The translations under genes and the position numbers were made by a program. From positions 62,001 through 126,000 of the forward strand of contig NZ_PUGE01000004.1 of the NCBI RefSeq assembly GCF_002967075.1: DNA of 64,000 nt, in the 5' to 3' direction. This stretch comes from Corynebacterium sp. J010B-136 (GTDB taxonomy: Bacteria > Actinomycetota > Actinomycetes > Mycobacteriales > Mycobacteriaceae). Below, piece by piece: positions 33,926-41,399 of this stretch. The notes below the pieces were generated by a model that saw nothing but the letters and a program-made list of their open reading frames with translations, was not told where the DNA came from and made no database searches. How positions within the stretch are numbered: the stretch's first letter is position 1; each line of letters begins with the position of its first letter.

Positions 33926-35254
33926 ATGAAAATGACAGTCTTTGGTACCGGGTATTTAGGCGCAACGCACGCAGCATGCATGGCCGAATTGGGCCACGAA
34001 GTGCTCGGCGTGGATGTGGATGACAATAAGATCGCGGCGTTGTCGTCGGGCACGGTGCCTTTTTATGAACCTGGTTTGCCGGAAGTGCTCGAGCGGAATT
34101 TGGCCGCTGGGCGCTTGAGCTTTTCGACGGACTATGAGCTCGCCGCAGAGTTTGCCAACGTGCACTTTCTCGGCGTGGGCACCCCGCAGCGCCACGGTTC
34201 TTATGCTGCCGATATGACCTATGTGCGTGCGGTGATTGAGCAGCTCGTGCCGTTGTTGCGCGGAGAGCACGTTATTTTTGGCAAGTCCACGGTTCCAGTT
34301 GGCACTGCTGCTGAGCTGCAAGAGTTGGCGGATTCTTTGGCGCCGGAGGGAACCTCGGTGGAAATCGCGTGGAATCCTGAATTTCTGCGCGAAGGCTACG
34401 CGGTTAAAGACACGATTACCCCAGACCGGATTGTGTTGGGCGTGCGCTCTGGCGATAGCGCTGCAGAGTCTTTGGCGCGCGAAGTCTATGCACAACCCTT
34501 GGCGGATAATACGCCCTTCTTGGTCACTGACTTACAGACCGCGGAGCTGGTAAAAGTCGCCGCTAATGCTTTCTTGGCTACCAAGATTTCCTTTATCAAC
34601 GCGGTCTCAGAAATCTGTGAAATCGCTGGCGGCGATGTCGTGGCGCTCGCGGATGCTATTGGCCACGATGACCGCATCGGCCGCAAGTTCTTAGGCGCCG
34701 GCCTAGGCTTCGGCGGCGGCTGCCTTCCCAAAGACATCCGTGCCTTTATGGCGCGTGCCGGCGAGCTCGGCGCGGACCAAGCGCTGACCTTTCTGCGCGA
34801 AGTCGACGCGATCAACATGCGCCGCCGCGACCGCATGGTGGATTTGGCCAAGCGCGCCTTCAACGGCTCTTTGCTGGGACACCGCGTGACCGTGCTGGGC
34901 TGTGCCTTCAAACCCAACTCGGACGATGTCCGCGACTCGCCCGCGCTATCTGTTGCAGGTTCCCTATCTCTCGGCGGCGCCGCAGTAACTGTCTATGACC
35001 CCCAAGGCATGGACAACGCCCGCAAGGTTTTTCCGACGCTTGGCTACGCAGAGAGTGCTTCCGAGGCACTTGCTGATGCGGAATTAGTTATCCTTGCGAC
35101 CGAATGGCAAGAATTCCGCGACTTAGACCCGAAGGCCGTGGCTGAGCTGGTTGCGCGAACCCATATCATTGATGGACGTAACGTCCTCGACGTCGCTTCC
35201 TGGAATGCCGCGGGATGGACCGTGGAGGCTCTAGGTCGGACCTTGACACCGTAA
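33926..35254 (+). CDS. UDP-glucose 6-dehydrogenase family
   Basis: 442 residues with the N-terminal Rossmann start MKMTVFGTGYLGATHAA, the catalytic Cys266 in GGGCLPKD, and the C-terminal domain (GCAFKPNSDDVRDSPAL). Oxidises UDP-glucose to UDP-glucuronate with two NAD+; GDP-mannose dehydrogenase is a less likely alternative. It matches UdgA (Rv0322). TAGGCT at 33912-33917 lies 8 bases before the ATG, a probable leaderless -10. The 3' end overlaps the convergent YibE/F gene by 89 bases. Confidence 0.92.
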   Translation: MKMTVFGTGYLGATHAACMAELGHEVLGVDVDDNKIAALSSGTVPFYEPGLPEVLERNLAAGRLSFSTDYELAAEFANVHFLGVGTPQRHGSYAADMTYVRAVIEQLVPLLRGEHVIFGKSTVPVGTAAELQELADSLAPEGTSVEIAWNPEFLREGYAVKDTITPDRIVLGVRSGDSAAESLAREVYAQPLADNTPFLVTDLQTAELVKVAANAFLATKISFINAVSEICEIAGGDVVALADAIGHDDRIGRKFLGAGLGFGGGCLPKDIRAFMARAGELGADQALTFLREVDAINMRRRDRMVDLAKRAFNGSLLGHRVTVLGCAFKPNSDDVRDSPALSVAGSLSLGGAAVTVYDPQGMDNARKVFPTLGYAESASEALADAELVILATEWQEFRDLDPKAVAELVARTHIIDGRNVLDVASWNAAGWTVEALGRTLTP

Positions 35255-36368
35255 GTGCCGCAATCACCGTAGTCAACGGAACTGCGAGCGTTAGCGCAAT
35301 CGCGCCCACACCTGAGCGCAACAGTTCCGTGGCCATGACATCGGAGCTCAACGTGCTGGCAATAGTTCTATCGGCGGCGGAGATTAAAATCAGCAGCGGC
35401 AAACTCGCACCCGTATACGTCAGCACCAGCGTGTAGACCATCGACGCGATGTGGTCACGTCCGACCTTCATGGCGGAGACAAAAAGCTCCCACACGCCCG
35501 CATCGGGCTGCGCATAGGCCAGCTCATTAACCGTCGAGGCCTGCGCAATAGCCACGTCATTCAAACTTCCCAATGCGCCGATGACGAAGCCGCTGAGCAA
35601 AATGCCCACGATGGACACACCGGGGACGTAGAGGAGAAGCTTGAGGTTGGAATCATCGGAAAGCCCTTGCAATGAGGATGAATCAATCGCTACCCACGCT
35701 AAAAATCCAGCCAAACCCAGGGCGATAAGCACGCCGCCCAGCGAGGATGCGGCTTTCCAATTGATGCCGTGGACCAGCGGCACGGCCACGAACACAATCG
35801 TCGAACACGCCACCAGAGCCAAGAGCAGGGGATTAGTACCTGCCATGAGCCCTGGGATGAGGAAGACAAACACCACCGCGAGGCTGTACGCCAGACCGAT
35901 GAGTGCGCGCAGACCCTGCCACGCCGCAACCACCACGATGACAATCGCCGCAACAACACCCCAGACAAGCAAGTTGTTGGTGCGCTCATAATCGGCGAAA
36001 GCATATAGGCTGCCGTCGGTCTCCGACATGACGATACGGTCGCCTTCAGCTAGCTCCGGCTCGCCCGCCACACCCCAGTGCACCAGCTGAGTGAAAGTGC
36101 CGTCATCAAACTCCACCAAGGAACGCGTGCAGTCACCGCCGTCACCAGCAGGAATCAGCGGCGCCGTCTCCATGCGTGTTCCGGTCAGCGCAGAATCACA
36201 CAAATGGTTATCCACCTTGACCACCGTGCCCAGAACTTGCGGTTGATTAAACGGGAAATCCTCGCCCGCCTTCGTCGTAGCGCTCGGCCACAACCACACC
36301 AGCCCAACCAGCGTTATTACGCCCACCAAAGCCAACAGTGCCAGCAAACCCTTCCGCCACATATTCAT
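35166..36368 (-). CDS. YibE/F-family membrane protein
   Basis: 400 residues: an N-terminal membrane helix, an extracytoplasmic domain of about 100 residues with two Cys, then seven or eight membrane segments with the conserved GFVIGALGSLNDVAIAQAST. The function of YibE/F proteins is unknown. It ends in a very basic tail (RHSRKRRRGRYVHQ). No Shine-Dalgarno; TAGAGT ends 7 bases before the ATG at 36368. That promoter lies in the left copy of the repeat described at 36371-36515. Confidence 0.88.
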   Translation of the reverse strand: MNMWRKGLLALLALVGVITLVGLVWLWPSATTKAGEDFPFNQPQVLGTVVKVDNHLCDSALTGTRMETAPLIPAGDGGDCTRSLVEFDDGTFTQLVHWGVAGEPELAEGDRIVMSETDGSLYAFADYERTNNLLVWGVVAAIVIVVVAAWQGLRALIGLAYSLAVVFVFLIPGLMAGTNPLLLALVACSTIVFVAVPLVHGINWKAASSLGGVLIALGLAGFLAWVAIDSSSLQGLSDDSNLKLLLYVPGVSIVGILLSGFVIGALGSLNDVAIAQASTVNELAYAQPDAGVWELFVSAMKVGRDHIASMVYTLVLTYTGASLPLLILISAADRTIASTLSSDVMATELLRSGVGAIALTLAVPLTTVIAALTVSRSDLEPPRSIPRHSRKRRRGRYVHQ

Positions 36369-36370
36369 TC

Positions 36371-36515
36371 CACATACTCTAGCCTGCGGGTTAACAGATC
36401 GTCCGAGCGGTTATCCACAGGTTTGAGGGCAAAATTCTTTTTCCTGTTGGCAGGGCTGCGTGCTGGTCTGAGACTCAGGTTCATGACTAACGCATATTCT
36501 TCATACCTCGCCGCA
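36371..36515 (+). repeat. Left copy of a diverged HNH-gene promoter and start
   Basis: Colinear without gaps with 37861-38005 (constant offset of 1490 bases); by my count 87 of the first 140 positions match (about 62%). Shared blocks include GCCTGCGG, TTATCCACAGGTTT, GTTGGCAG, CTCAG, CGCATA and TCATACCTCGCCGC. It covers the upstream region and the first eleven codons of a DUF222/HNH-type gene. Confidence 0.8.
36376..36381 (-). promoter_or_regulatory. -10 hexamer of the YibE/F gene
   Basis: TAGAGT on the minus strand, 7 bases before the ATG at 36368. Confidence 0.5.
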
Positions 36516-36551
36516 CCAAGGGTGCCGCGGGGGGAATTTGCAGATTGCTGA
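36483..36551 (+). pseudogene. Remnant N-terminus of a DUF222/HNH gene
   Basis: The frame MTNAYSSYLAA corresponds to MENAYTSYLAA of the intact HNH gene at 37973, then loses similarity and stops after 22 codons. Where the intact gene has the -10 TAGGCT, this copy has GAGACT at the same place, so its promoter is also damaged. The toxin gene begins just after it. Confidence 0.75.
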
Positions 36552-36576
36552 ACTGTGCGAATGGCTTATCGGGGGG

Positions 36577-37335
36577 ATGTCTTTCCTATTTTTCAGGAAA
36601 AATCGCGGCCCGACAACTAGATTTAGGGGCACGCAGAATCCAGGCGCGGGAATACCCCAGAACCGAATTTCCAGAAATCGTTGGACCAGTTTAGTTTTAG
36701 CTCCAGTATGTGTTGGCTCATTAATACTGTTCGCACCCTCTGCCGACGCGGAAGAAGTACCTTCAGTTGGCCTTGAATGCACAGAGGCCGAAGATAACTC
36801 AAGTTCTAACGTTAGGGTGACTGAAAGCGGATTATGGGTAAATGACGACTACATTACCGAGGAAGAATTTGATCAATACCTCAATTCGTTAGTCTATGTT
36901 GGTGGATCTTGTAATCCAGAGAACATTCCTGTTTTGCAGCCAAGGGCACTAGTTGCTGCGCCAGGGATTTACTTTATTCCCGGAATCGGACAAATTGCCA
37001 TTGCTGCTACAGGTGGCATCATAGTTGCCGGTGTCGCTATAGCTGCTGGTTCATGGTTGGCTAAGAAAATTAGTACAGTCCTTGCAGATAGATCAGCAAC
37101 AGAAAAGGCCAAAATTCGTGGAAGTATTCCCACACGAATTAGGGACAACAATGGAAATGTGAGACTAGAAAAGTTTACGAAGCCTGTTCGAAACAGCGGG
37201 GATAAGAAGGAGTCTGGAGGGTGGAGGATCAGCCCCGACCGTTCAGGGCATGGAGGTAGCAAGTGGAAGCTTTTTGATTCAAGAGGTAAGCGGATAGCGT
37301 CGTTAGGTGGGCGCGGAGAGGTGCTTCGTGGTTAG
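36577..37335 (+). CDS. Secreted polymorphic-toxin-like protein
   Basis: 252 residues. A long basic n-region leads to a signal helix (LVLAPVCVGSLILFAPSADA) with likely cleavage after ADA. Then comes a small acidic domain with two Cys, a Gly/Ala/Ile-rich helix (PGIGQIAIAATGGIIVAG) that could insert in membrane, and a C-terminal basic domain with HGGSKWKLFDSRGKRIASL, a signature I associate with polymorphic nuclease toxins. The overall plan resembles proteins annotated as SAR2788-type putative toxins; this is from memory. ATG at 36577 is chosen; a TTG at 36538 is in frame. Base composition is visibly more A/T-rich than the neighbours, suggesting transfer. A probable immunity gene follows after 15 bases. 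Confidence 0.72.
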   Translation: MSFLFFRKNRGPTTRFRGTQNPGAGIPQNRISRNRWTSLVLAPVCVGSLILFAPSADAEEVPSVGLECTEAEDNSSSNVRVTESGLWVNDDYITEEEFDQYLNSLVYVGGSCNPENIPVLQPRALVAAPGIYFIPGIGQIAIAATGGIIVAGVAIAAGSWLAKKISTVLADRSATEKAKIRGSIPTRIRDNNGNVRLEKFTKPVRNSGDKKESGGWRISPDRSGHGGSKWKLFDSRGKRIASLGGRGEVLRG

Positions 37336-37350
37336 TAAAGGAGAGTTCTA

Positions 37351-37854
37351 GTGATGGACGAGCTGACAAAAGCTGAAACAGAATTTATCGAGCGCACTTT
37401 GGCCTCGGAGAAGTACCACGTAATTGATTACATTCCGTTTCATCCTGAAGATCAGGAATTTCTCAAACTCGAAGCGTTCTGGGAGAAAAACGAACGTGCG
37501 ACCTTTTCCAAAGGCGTTGCCTTTGTTCTCTTGAACTTTATGTACCAGCACTATCGATGCTTCGGTATGCGACAGATATCTGACTACCAATGGGTGATCA
37601 GCGCCAACGCTACCACTGAAGTTGAACTCGCGAAACTATATGACACCCTCCTGGACACCGCTATGAGCACTGGGCACTACCAGGTTGTTTATTTCATCTG
37701 TGAAGAAGACGGCGTTCTTGTAGAAGTTCAACCGGACTTTTCCGTGACGCTCTTCGGGTTTAGTAAACAGAAGCTGGAATTTTTATTGCCTCTAGTTCGA
37801 AGCCGCGGGTTGTTTCTTAAGTCCTATGATGGTGGATTCCGGTCGGCGCTCTGA
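37351..37854 (+). CDS. Probable immunity protein for the preceding toxin
   Basis: 167 residues, soluble, acidic overall, without signal peptide or membrane segment. I recognise no named family. The evidence for an immunity role is context: it starts 15 bases after the toxin gene in the same direction, has a strong AAAGGAG at 7 bases from the GTG (an ATG follows immediately), shares the lower G+C of the toxin gene, and its size and cytosolic character fit an immunity protein. The right copy of the HNH-promoter repeat begins directly after its stop. Confidence 0.65.
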   Translation: MMDELTKAETEFIERTLASEKYHVIDYIPFHPEDQEFLKLEAFWEKNERATFSKGVAFVLLNFMYQHYRCFGMRQISDYQWVISANATTEVELAKLYDTLLDTAMSTGHYQVVYFICEEDGVLVEVQPDFSVTLFGFSKQKLEFLLPLVRSRGLFLKSYDGGFRSAL

Positions 37855-37900
37855 AAATTGCACATGCTGTGGCCTGCGGTTTCGTGTTTCGCCTGAAAAG

Positions 37901-37910
37901 TTATCCACAG
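37901..37910 (+). promoter_or_regulatory. DnaA-box-like site upstream of the second HNH gene
   Basis: TTATCCACAG, 72 bases before the ATG. The relic copy has the identical site at 36411-36420, also 72 bases before its ATG. Confidence 0.55.
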
Positions 37911-37937
37911 GTTTTGGGCTGCGGGATTGACAAAGGT

Positions 37938-37965
37938 TGGCAGACGGGAGGCGCGGTCTTAGGCT
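37938..37965 (+). promoter_or_regulatory. Promoter of the second HNH gene
   Basis: TTGGCA at 37938-37943 as -35, a 16-base spacer, TAGGCT at 37960-37965 as -10, then 7 bases to the ATG: a leaderless promoter. Confidence 0.6.
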
Positions 37966-37972
37966 CAGAGAC

Positions 37973-39136
37973 ATGGAAAACGCATACACCTCATACCTCG
38001 CCGCGAAGGCGAGTGGGTGGGATGTGTTGTTGGCGTTTCATCGGCAAGCAGGCAATCTGCAGCCGAGCCGGATTGCACGCCGCGATGGCATTGCGGAGTC
38101 CGAGGTTCGTGAGTTGCAGCGGGTGTTCAATCGGATTCGCCCGCGCGGCAAGATTGCGGCCAAGCTGGGCTTGAGCTTGGATTTGTTGGGATTGGTGTCG
38201 AAGTCGATTGGCAAGGTGGACGCACGGCTTAACGATGTCCCCGCGATTCTAAGCCGCATGCTCAAAGCATGTGAAGGCGCGACCATGCACGAAGCGGATG
38301 CGCGGTTGCGCAAAATTGTGGCGCAGACTGAGCGCGGAGGGCGCAAGGGCAGGACCAACCGGCTGAACTTTGCCAAGCAACCGGATGAAAATGGCATGCT
38401 GAATCTGATGGGCAAGTTCAAATCGGACCAAGCACGCGCGATTATGACCGCGGCGGACCCGTATATAAAAACCGCGATGAAGAAAAACCCGGCGCTGCAG
38501 TACGACCAGTTGCTTGCGAACTGGGTGATTCGGCGGCTGCTGGAAGGCTCAGGGAATTCGGTAGATGAAACGAATATTACGTATACGCCGATGATTATTC
38601 TCTCCGGCGACCCAAACGTGGATATTGCCCGCGGGCACTTGAATACCTTGTCCGGGGCGCAGATACCGCTGGATGAAGCGATAAATCTCAAGCTTGCCGG
38701 TACCGGTTACGTGGCATTGACCACCATCAAAGACGGCAAAGCCCATCTGGAGACTATCGCGCCGATTATTAATGAAAGATTTTCCAAGGGCTTGCACCGA
38801 GTGGGCGTGATTATGGAGAACCTGGTGTGCGCGCACGAGGCTTGTAATCTGCCGGCGATTTTATGCGCGGTGCACCACATCCGCTCAGTGGGCTATCACG
38901 ATGGCGAAACCAGTTGGGAAAACACCGTGAGCCTGTGCGGTCCGCACAATGCGCAAAACGATGATAATCCGAATGCGCCGCCGAAAAATGGGCGCATCGA
39001 ACGTGATGAGTATGGCTGGGCAGGCCGCCAAGAAGAACCGGGCGGTCCCATCCATCACAATCCCAACCCGCAGTTTCGGGAAGGGTGGAGGGGAACCGCC
39101 CAGGACATAGCCGATAATTTTACTGCTTATAACTAA
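37973..39136 (+). CDS. DUF222/13E12-family protein with HNH nuclease domain
   Basis: 387 residues: DUF222 helical region to about residue 270, then an HNH domain with CAHEACNLPAILCAVHHI and NTVSLCGPHNAQND supplying the zinc Cys pairs and catalytic His. Same family as the minus-strand gene at 11712-12854, but clearly different in sequence. The start at 37973 is set by the promoter 7 bases upstream and by the relic copy, which preserves the same first residues. Function unknown; the family is repeated and mobile in Actinobacteria. Its end overlaps the convergent alaT by 17 bases. Confidence 0.87.
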   Translation: MENAYTSYLAAKASGWDVLLAFHRQAGNLQPSRIARRDGIAESEVRELQRVFNRIRPRGKIAAKLGLSLDLLGLVSKSIGKVDARLNDVPAILSRMLKACEGATMHEADARLRKIVAQTERGGRKGRTNRLNFAKQPDENGMLNLMGKFKSDQARAIMTAADPYIKTAMKKNPALQYDQLLANWVIRRLLEGSGNSVDETNITYTPMIILSGDPNVDIARGHLNTLSGAQIPLDEAINLKLAGTGYVALTTIKDGKAHLETIAPIINERFSKGLHRVGVIMENLVCAHEACNLPAILCAVHHIRSVGYHDGETSWENTVSLCGPHNAQNDDNPNAPPKNGRIERDEYGWAGRQEEPGGPIHHNPNPQFREGWRGTAQDIADNFTAYN

Positions 39137-40349
39137 CCAGGAAGTTGCCGAGGCGTTCAATCGCCTCTTCCAACTGCGAAACCCAGGGGAGGGTGACAAT
39201 ACGGAAGTGGTCGGTGGTCGGCCAGTTAAAGCCGGTGCCTTGCACCATGAGGATTTTCTCAGAGCGCAAGATATCGAGCATTAACTTTGTATCATCATGA
39301 ATCTCATACACATTGGGGTCTAGACGCGGGAAGGCATAAAGCGCGCCCTGGGCCTTGGTCACGGAGACGCCAGGGATTTCGTTGAGCTTTTCAAAAGCAA
39401 CGTCACGCTGGCGATGTAAGCGACCGCTTTCTGCGGTGAGCTCATAAATAGACTGCTTGCCACCGAGAGCTACCTGAATGGCATGCTGTGCTGGCACATT
39501 CGGGCATAGGCGTGTGCCTGCCATCAAATCCAGGCCTTCGATAAAACCGGCAGCATGGTTCTTCGGGCCGGTTAGCACCATCCAGCCAGCGCGGTAGCCG
39601 GCGACGCGGTAAGCCTTCGACAGGCCGTTATAGGTGATGCACAACAAGTCCGGCACGAGAGATGCCATGGAGATGTGCTGTGCGCCGTCGTAGAGGATGC
39701 GGTCGTAGATTTCATCAGCGAGCACCAATAGGGAGTGCTTGCGGGCCACAGCCGCGATATTTTCAAGCACTTCGCGCGAATACACGGCACCCGTCGGGTT
39801 ATTCGGGTTGATGACCACAATCGCCTTGGTACGCTCGGTGATCTTGGATTCGATATCTTCGATGGACGGATTCCAGTCGTCTTGCTCATCGCAGATATAG
39901 TGCACGGGTGTACCACCCGAGAGCGAGGTCGCAGCAGTCCACAGCGGGTAGTCAGGGGCAGGGATGAGCACCTCGTCGCCATCGGAAAGCAAAGCCTGCA
40001 TGGTCATCATGATCAGCTCAGAGACACCATTTCCGAGGTAGACATCATTGATGTCAAAAGCCGGGAAGTCCTCGAGCTCATAGCGAGTGTAGATAGCCCG
40101 GCGCGCAGACACGATTCCCTTGGAGGTGGAATAGCCCTGTGCAGTCGGCAGGGCAGCAATCATATCGCGCATGATGACATCGGGAGCATCAAAGCCAAAG
40201 AGTGCTGGGTTGCCGGTATCTAGGCGCAAGATCCGGTTGCCGTCCATTTCCATGCGCTCCGCCTCCGCTGACACCTCGCCGCGGATGTCGTAGGCGACAT
40301 TGCGCAGTTTGTCGGCTTGGTCAAGGATTCGAAGTCGTGGAGAAGTCAT
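39120..40349 (-). CDS. alaT: Alanine aminotransferase AlaT (PLP class I/II)
   Basis: 409 residues. Transfers amino groups between alanine or related donors and 2-oxoglutarate/pyruvate; C. glutamicum AlaT and mycobacterial Rv0337c have the same start SPRLRILDQADKLRNVAYDIRG. The PLP lysine is in YNGLSKAYRVAGYRAGW; NPNNPTGAVY and ADEIYDRI are further cofactor motifs. The ATG at 40349 is preferred; TTG at 40355 is two codons earlier. No ribosome binding site is evident. Confidence 0.9.
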   Translation of the reverse strand: MTSPRLRILDQADKLRNVAYDIRGEVSAEAERMEMDGNRILRLDTGNPALFGFDAPDVIMRDMIAALPTAQGYSTSKGIVSARRAIYTRYELEDFPAFDINDVYLGNGVSELIMMTMQALLSDGDEVLIPAPDYPLWTAATSLSGGTPVHYICDEQDDWNPSIEDIESKITERTKAIVVINPNNPTGAVYSREVLENIAAVARKHSLLVLADEIYDRILYDGAQHISMASLVPDLLCITYNGLSKAYRVAGYRAGWMVLTGPKNHAAGFIEGLDLMAGTRLCPNVPAQHAIQVALGGKQSIYELTAESGRLHRQRDVAFEKLNEIPGVSVTKAQGALYAFPRLDPNVYEIHDDTKLMLDILRSEKILMVQGTGFNWPTTDHFRIVTLPWVSQLEEAIERLGNFLVSYKQ

Positions 40350-40368
40350 ACGCAATATTGTGCCATAA

Positions 40369-40911
40369 CTACTTCTTATTCCACCTCGATAGCTGGCGTT
40401 GCGCGAGTCCTAGGGCTTCATCGGAAAGCTGGCTCCATTTATCCTTGCGTTGCGCCTCGATTTCGCGTTTGCGCATGCGTTCTAGTTGGCGCAGGGACGG
40501 GGCGTGCCAGGAGTCTGGGCCGACCTTCATGACGTAGAGCAAAATCCAGATGATCGGCACGGCGATCAACGAGGCAATCCCGGCGATGGCCAGGTTCGAA
40601 GTAATCAGTAGGGCCCCTGCGGTAATGCCCACGAGCGAGGAGATTAGCGCGATGCCAAGGCGGGTTTTGCGGCCGTCGGCGCGCAGCTTGTCGATGTCAG
40701 CGCGCGAAAATTCTTTAATGTCCGTATTCCTGTGCGCGGGAATGTCGCGCAGTACGGGCACGAGGTCTTTGCCATAGGTTGCGCCCATAACATCGGTGGA
40801 GCGTTCTTCGAATTCTTCCATGCTCAACCGACCCTCGCCGACGGCGCGGGCGAGTTGGTTTATGGCCTCATTGCGGTCATTGTCTGACAGCCGGATGTGT
40901 TTATCATTCAT
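40369..40911 (-). CDS. DUF1707 membrane protein
   Basis: 180 residues. The first ~55 form a DUF1707 domain (IRLSDNDRNEAINQLARAVGEGRLSMEEFEER), common in Actinobacteria at the head of small membrane proteins; two membrane helices follow, then a charged helical tail with several Arg/Lys. Function unknown. The gene starts four bases after the stop of the FprA-like fragment. TATACT lies 9 bases before the ATG, inside the end of that fragment, so it may have its own promoter. Confidence 0.85.
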   Translation of the reverse strand: MNDKHIRLSDNDRNEAINQLARAVGEGRLSMEEFEERSTDVMGATYGKDLVPVLRDIPAHRNTDIKEFSRADIDKLRADGRKTRLGIALISSLVGITAGALLITSNLAIAGIASLIAVPIIWILLYVMKVGPDSWHAPSLRQLERMRKREIEAQRKDKWSQLSDEALGLAQRQLSRWNKK

Positions 40912-40915
40912 TACC

Positions 40916-41251
40916 TCATAAGTATACGACGGGCACTAGGCTGGCGCGTTCTATGACCGCGTCCCAGTCGATGGGGTTTTCGGGGCATCCGCCGCTCCAG
41001 GAGGTATATGCGACTCCGCGGGCGCGCAGGAGGGCTTCGGCATCATCGTGCAAGATTTCATCCATGGTGATGTCCACACCGATGCGGATATTGCCAAAGA
41101 GACGCAAGGCGCCTCCGTCGGGGCAATTGTTGAGTAGGCCGAAGGGTGCGGGTTCTTCGGTGAAAAGGTCGACGGACATCCCGGCGCGGATAAGATGTTC
41201 GGCTGTCTGTAGGCTCGTTGCAGCAGAGCCAACGATGGAAACGCGTGTCAT
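40916..41251 (-). CDS. Short FprA-like reductase fragment
   Basis: 111 residues resembling only the N-terminus of FprA-type ferredoxin-NADP reductases: a Rossmann start (VSIVGSAATSLQTAEHLI), EEPAPFGLLNNC, and FGNIRIGVDITMDEI. The dinucleotide loop is altered (GSAATS where GxGPAG is expected) and the remaining ~300 residues are absent. Yet the frame is clean, with AAAGGAG five bases before the ATG and an McbR-type operator upstream. In C. glutamicum fpr2 leads the sulfate-reduction cluster with cysI, which is missing here. It is either a degenerate remnant or a small protein with a new role. Confidence 0.6.
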   Translation of the reverse strand: MTRVSIVGSAATSLQTAEHLIRAGMSVDLFTEEPAPFGLLNNCPDGGALRLFGNIRIGVDITMDEILHDDAEALLRARGVAYTSWSGGCPENPIDWDAVIERASLVPVVYL

Positions 41252-41264
41252 GGAAACTCCTTTA

Positions 41265-41280
41265 TAGACTGCTTAGTCTA
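41265..41280. promoter_or_regulatory. McbR-type operator
   Basis: TAGACTGCTTAGTCTA is a perfect TAGAC-N6-GTCTA site, the consensus of McbR, the S-adenosylhomocysteine-responsive repressor of sulfur genes in corynebacteria. It lies between the FprA-like fragment and cysH. Confidence 0.85.
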
Positions 41281-41293
41281 CTAAAATAGACTA
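41274..41293. promoter_or_regulatory. Second dyad overlapping the McbR site
   Basis: TAGTCTA (41274-41280) and TAGACTA (41287-41293) form an inverted pair over a CTAAAA spacer, sharing one arm with the McbR site. A second dimer may bind here. Confidence 0.5.
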
Positions 41294-41386
41294 AGTGTTT
41301 CACTTTGGCGAGATATTTATTCTTCCTAAACTGCCCGCTTAGCCGCCTAAATGATTTCCGCAGGTGTACAAAAGGCGTAATCCGCT

Positions 41387-41392
41387 TAAAGT
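41387..41392 (+). promoter_or_regulatory. -10 hexamer of cysH
   Basis: TAAAGT, 7 bases before the ATG at 41400; no Shine-Dalgarno. It supports a leaderless start there rather than at GTG 41364 or ATG 41394. Confidence 0.5.
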
Positions 41393-41399
41393 AATGGGC

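Larger units (their letters stand above)
37861..38005 (+). repeat. Right copy of the HNH-gene promoter and start
   Basis: Partner of 36371-36515 at an offset of 1490 bases. This copy leads into an intact HNH gene. Together the copies bracket the toxin and immunity genes. Confidence 0.8.

Noticed and set aside
37927..37932. TTGACA as -35 of the second HNH gene
   Set aside because: It lies 27 bases from the -10 hexamer, too far; TTGGCA at 37938 gives a 16-base spacer.
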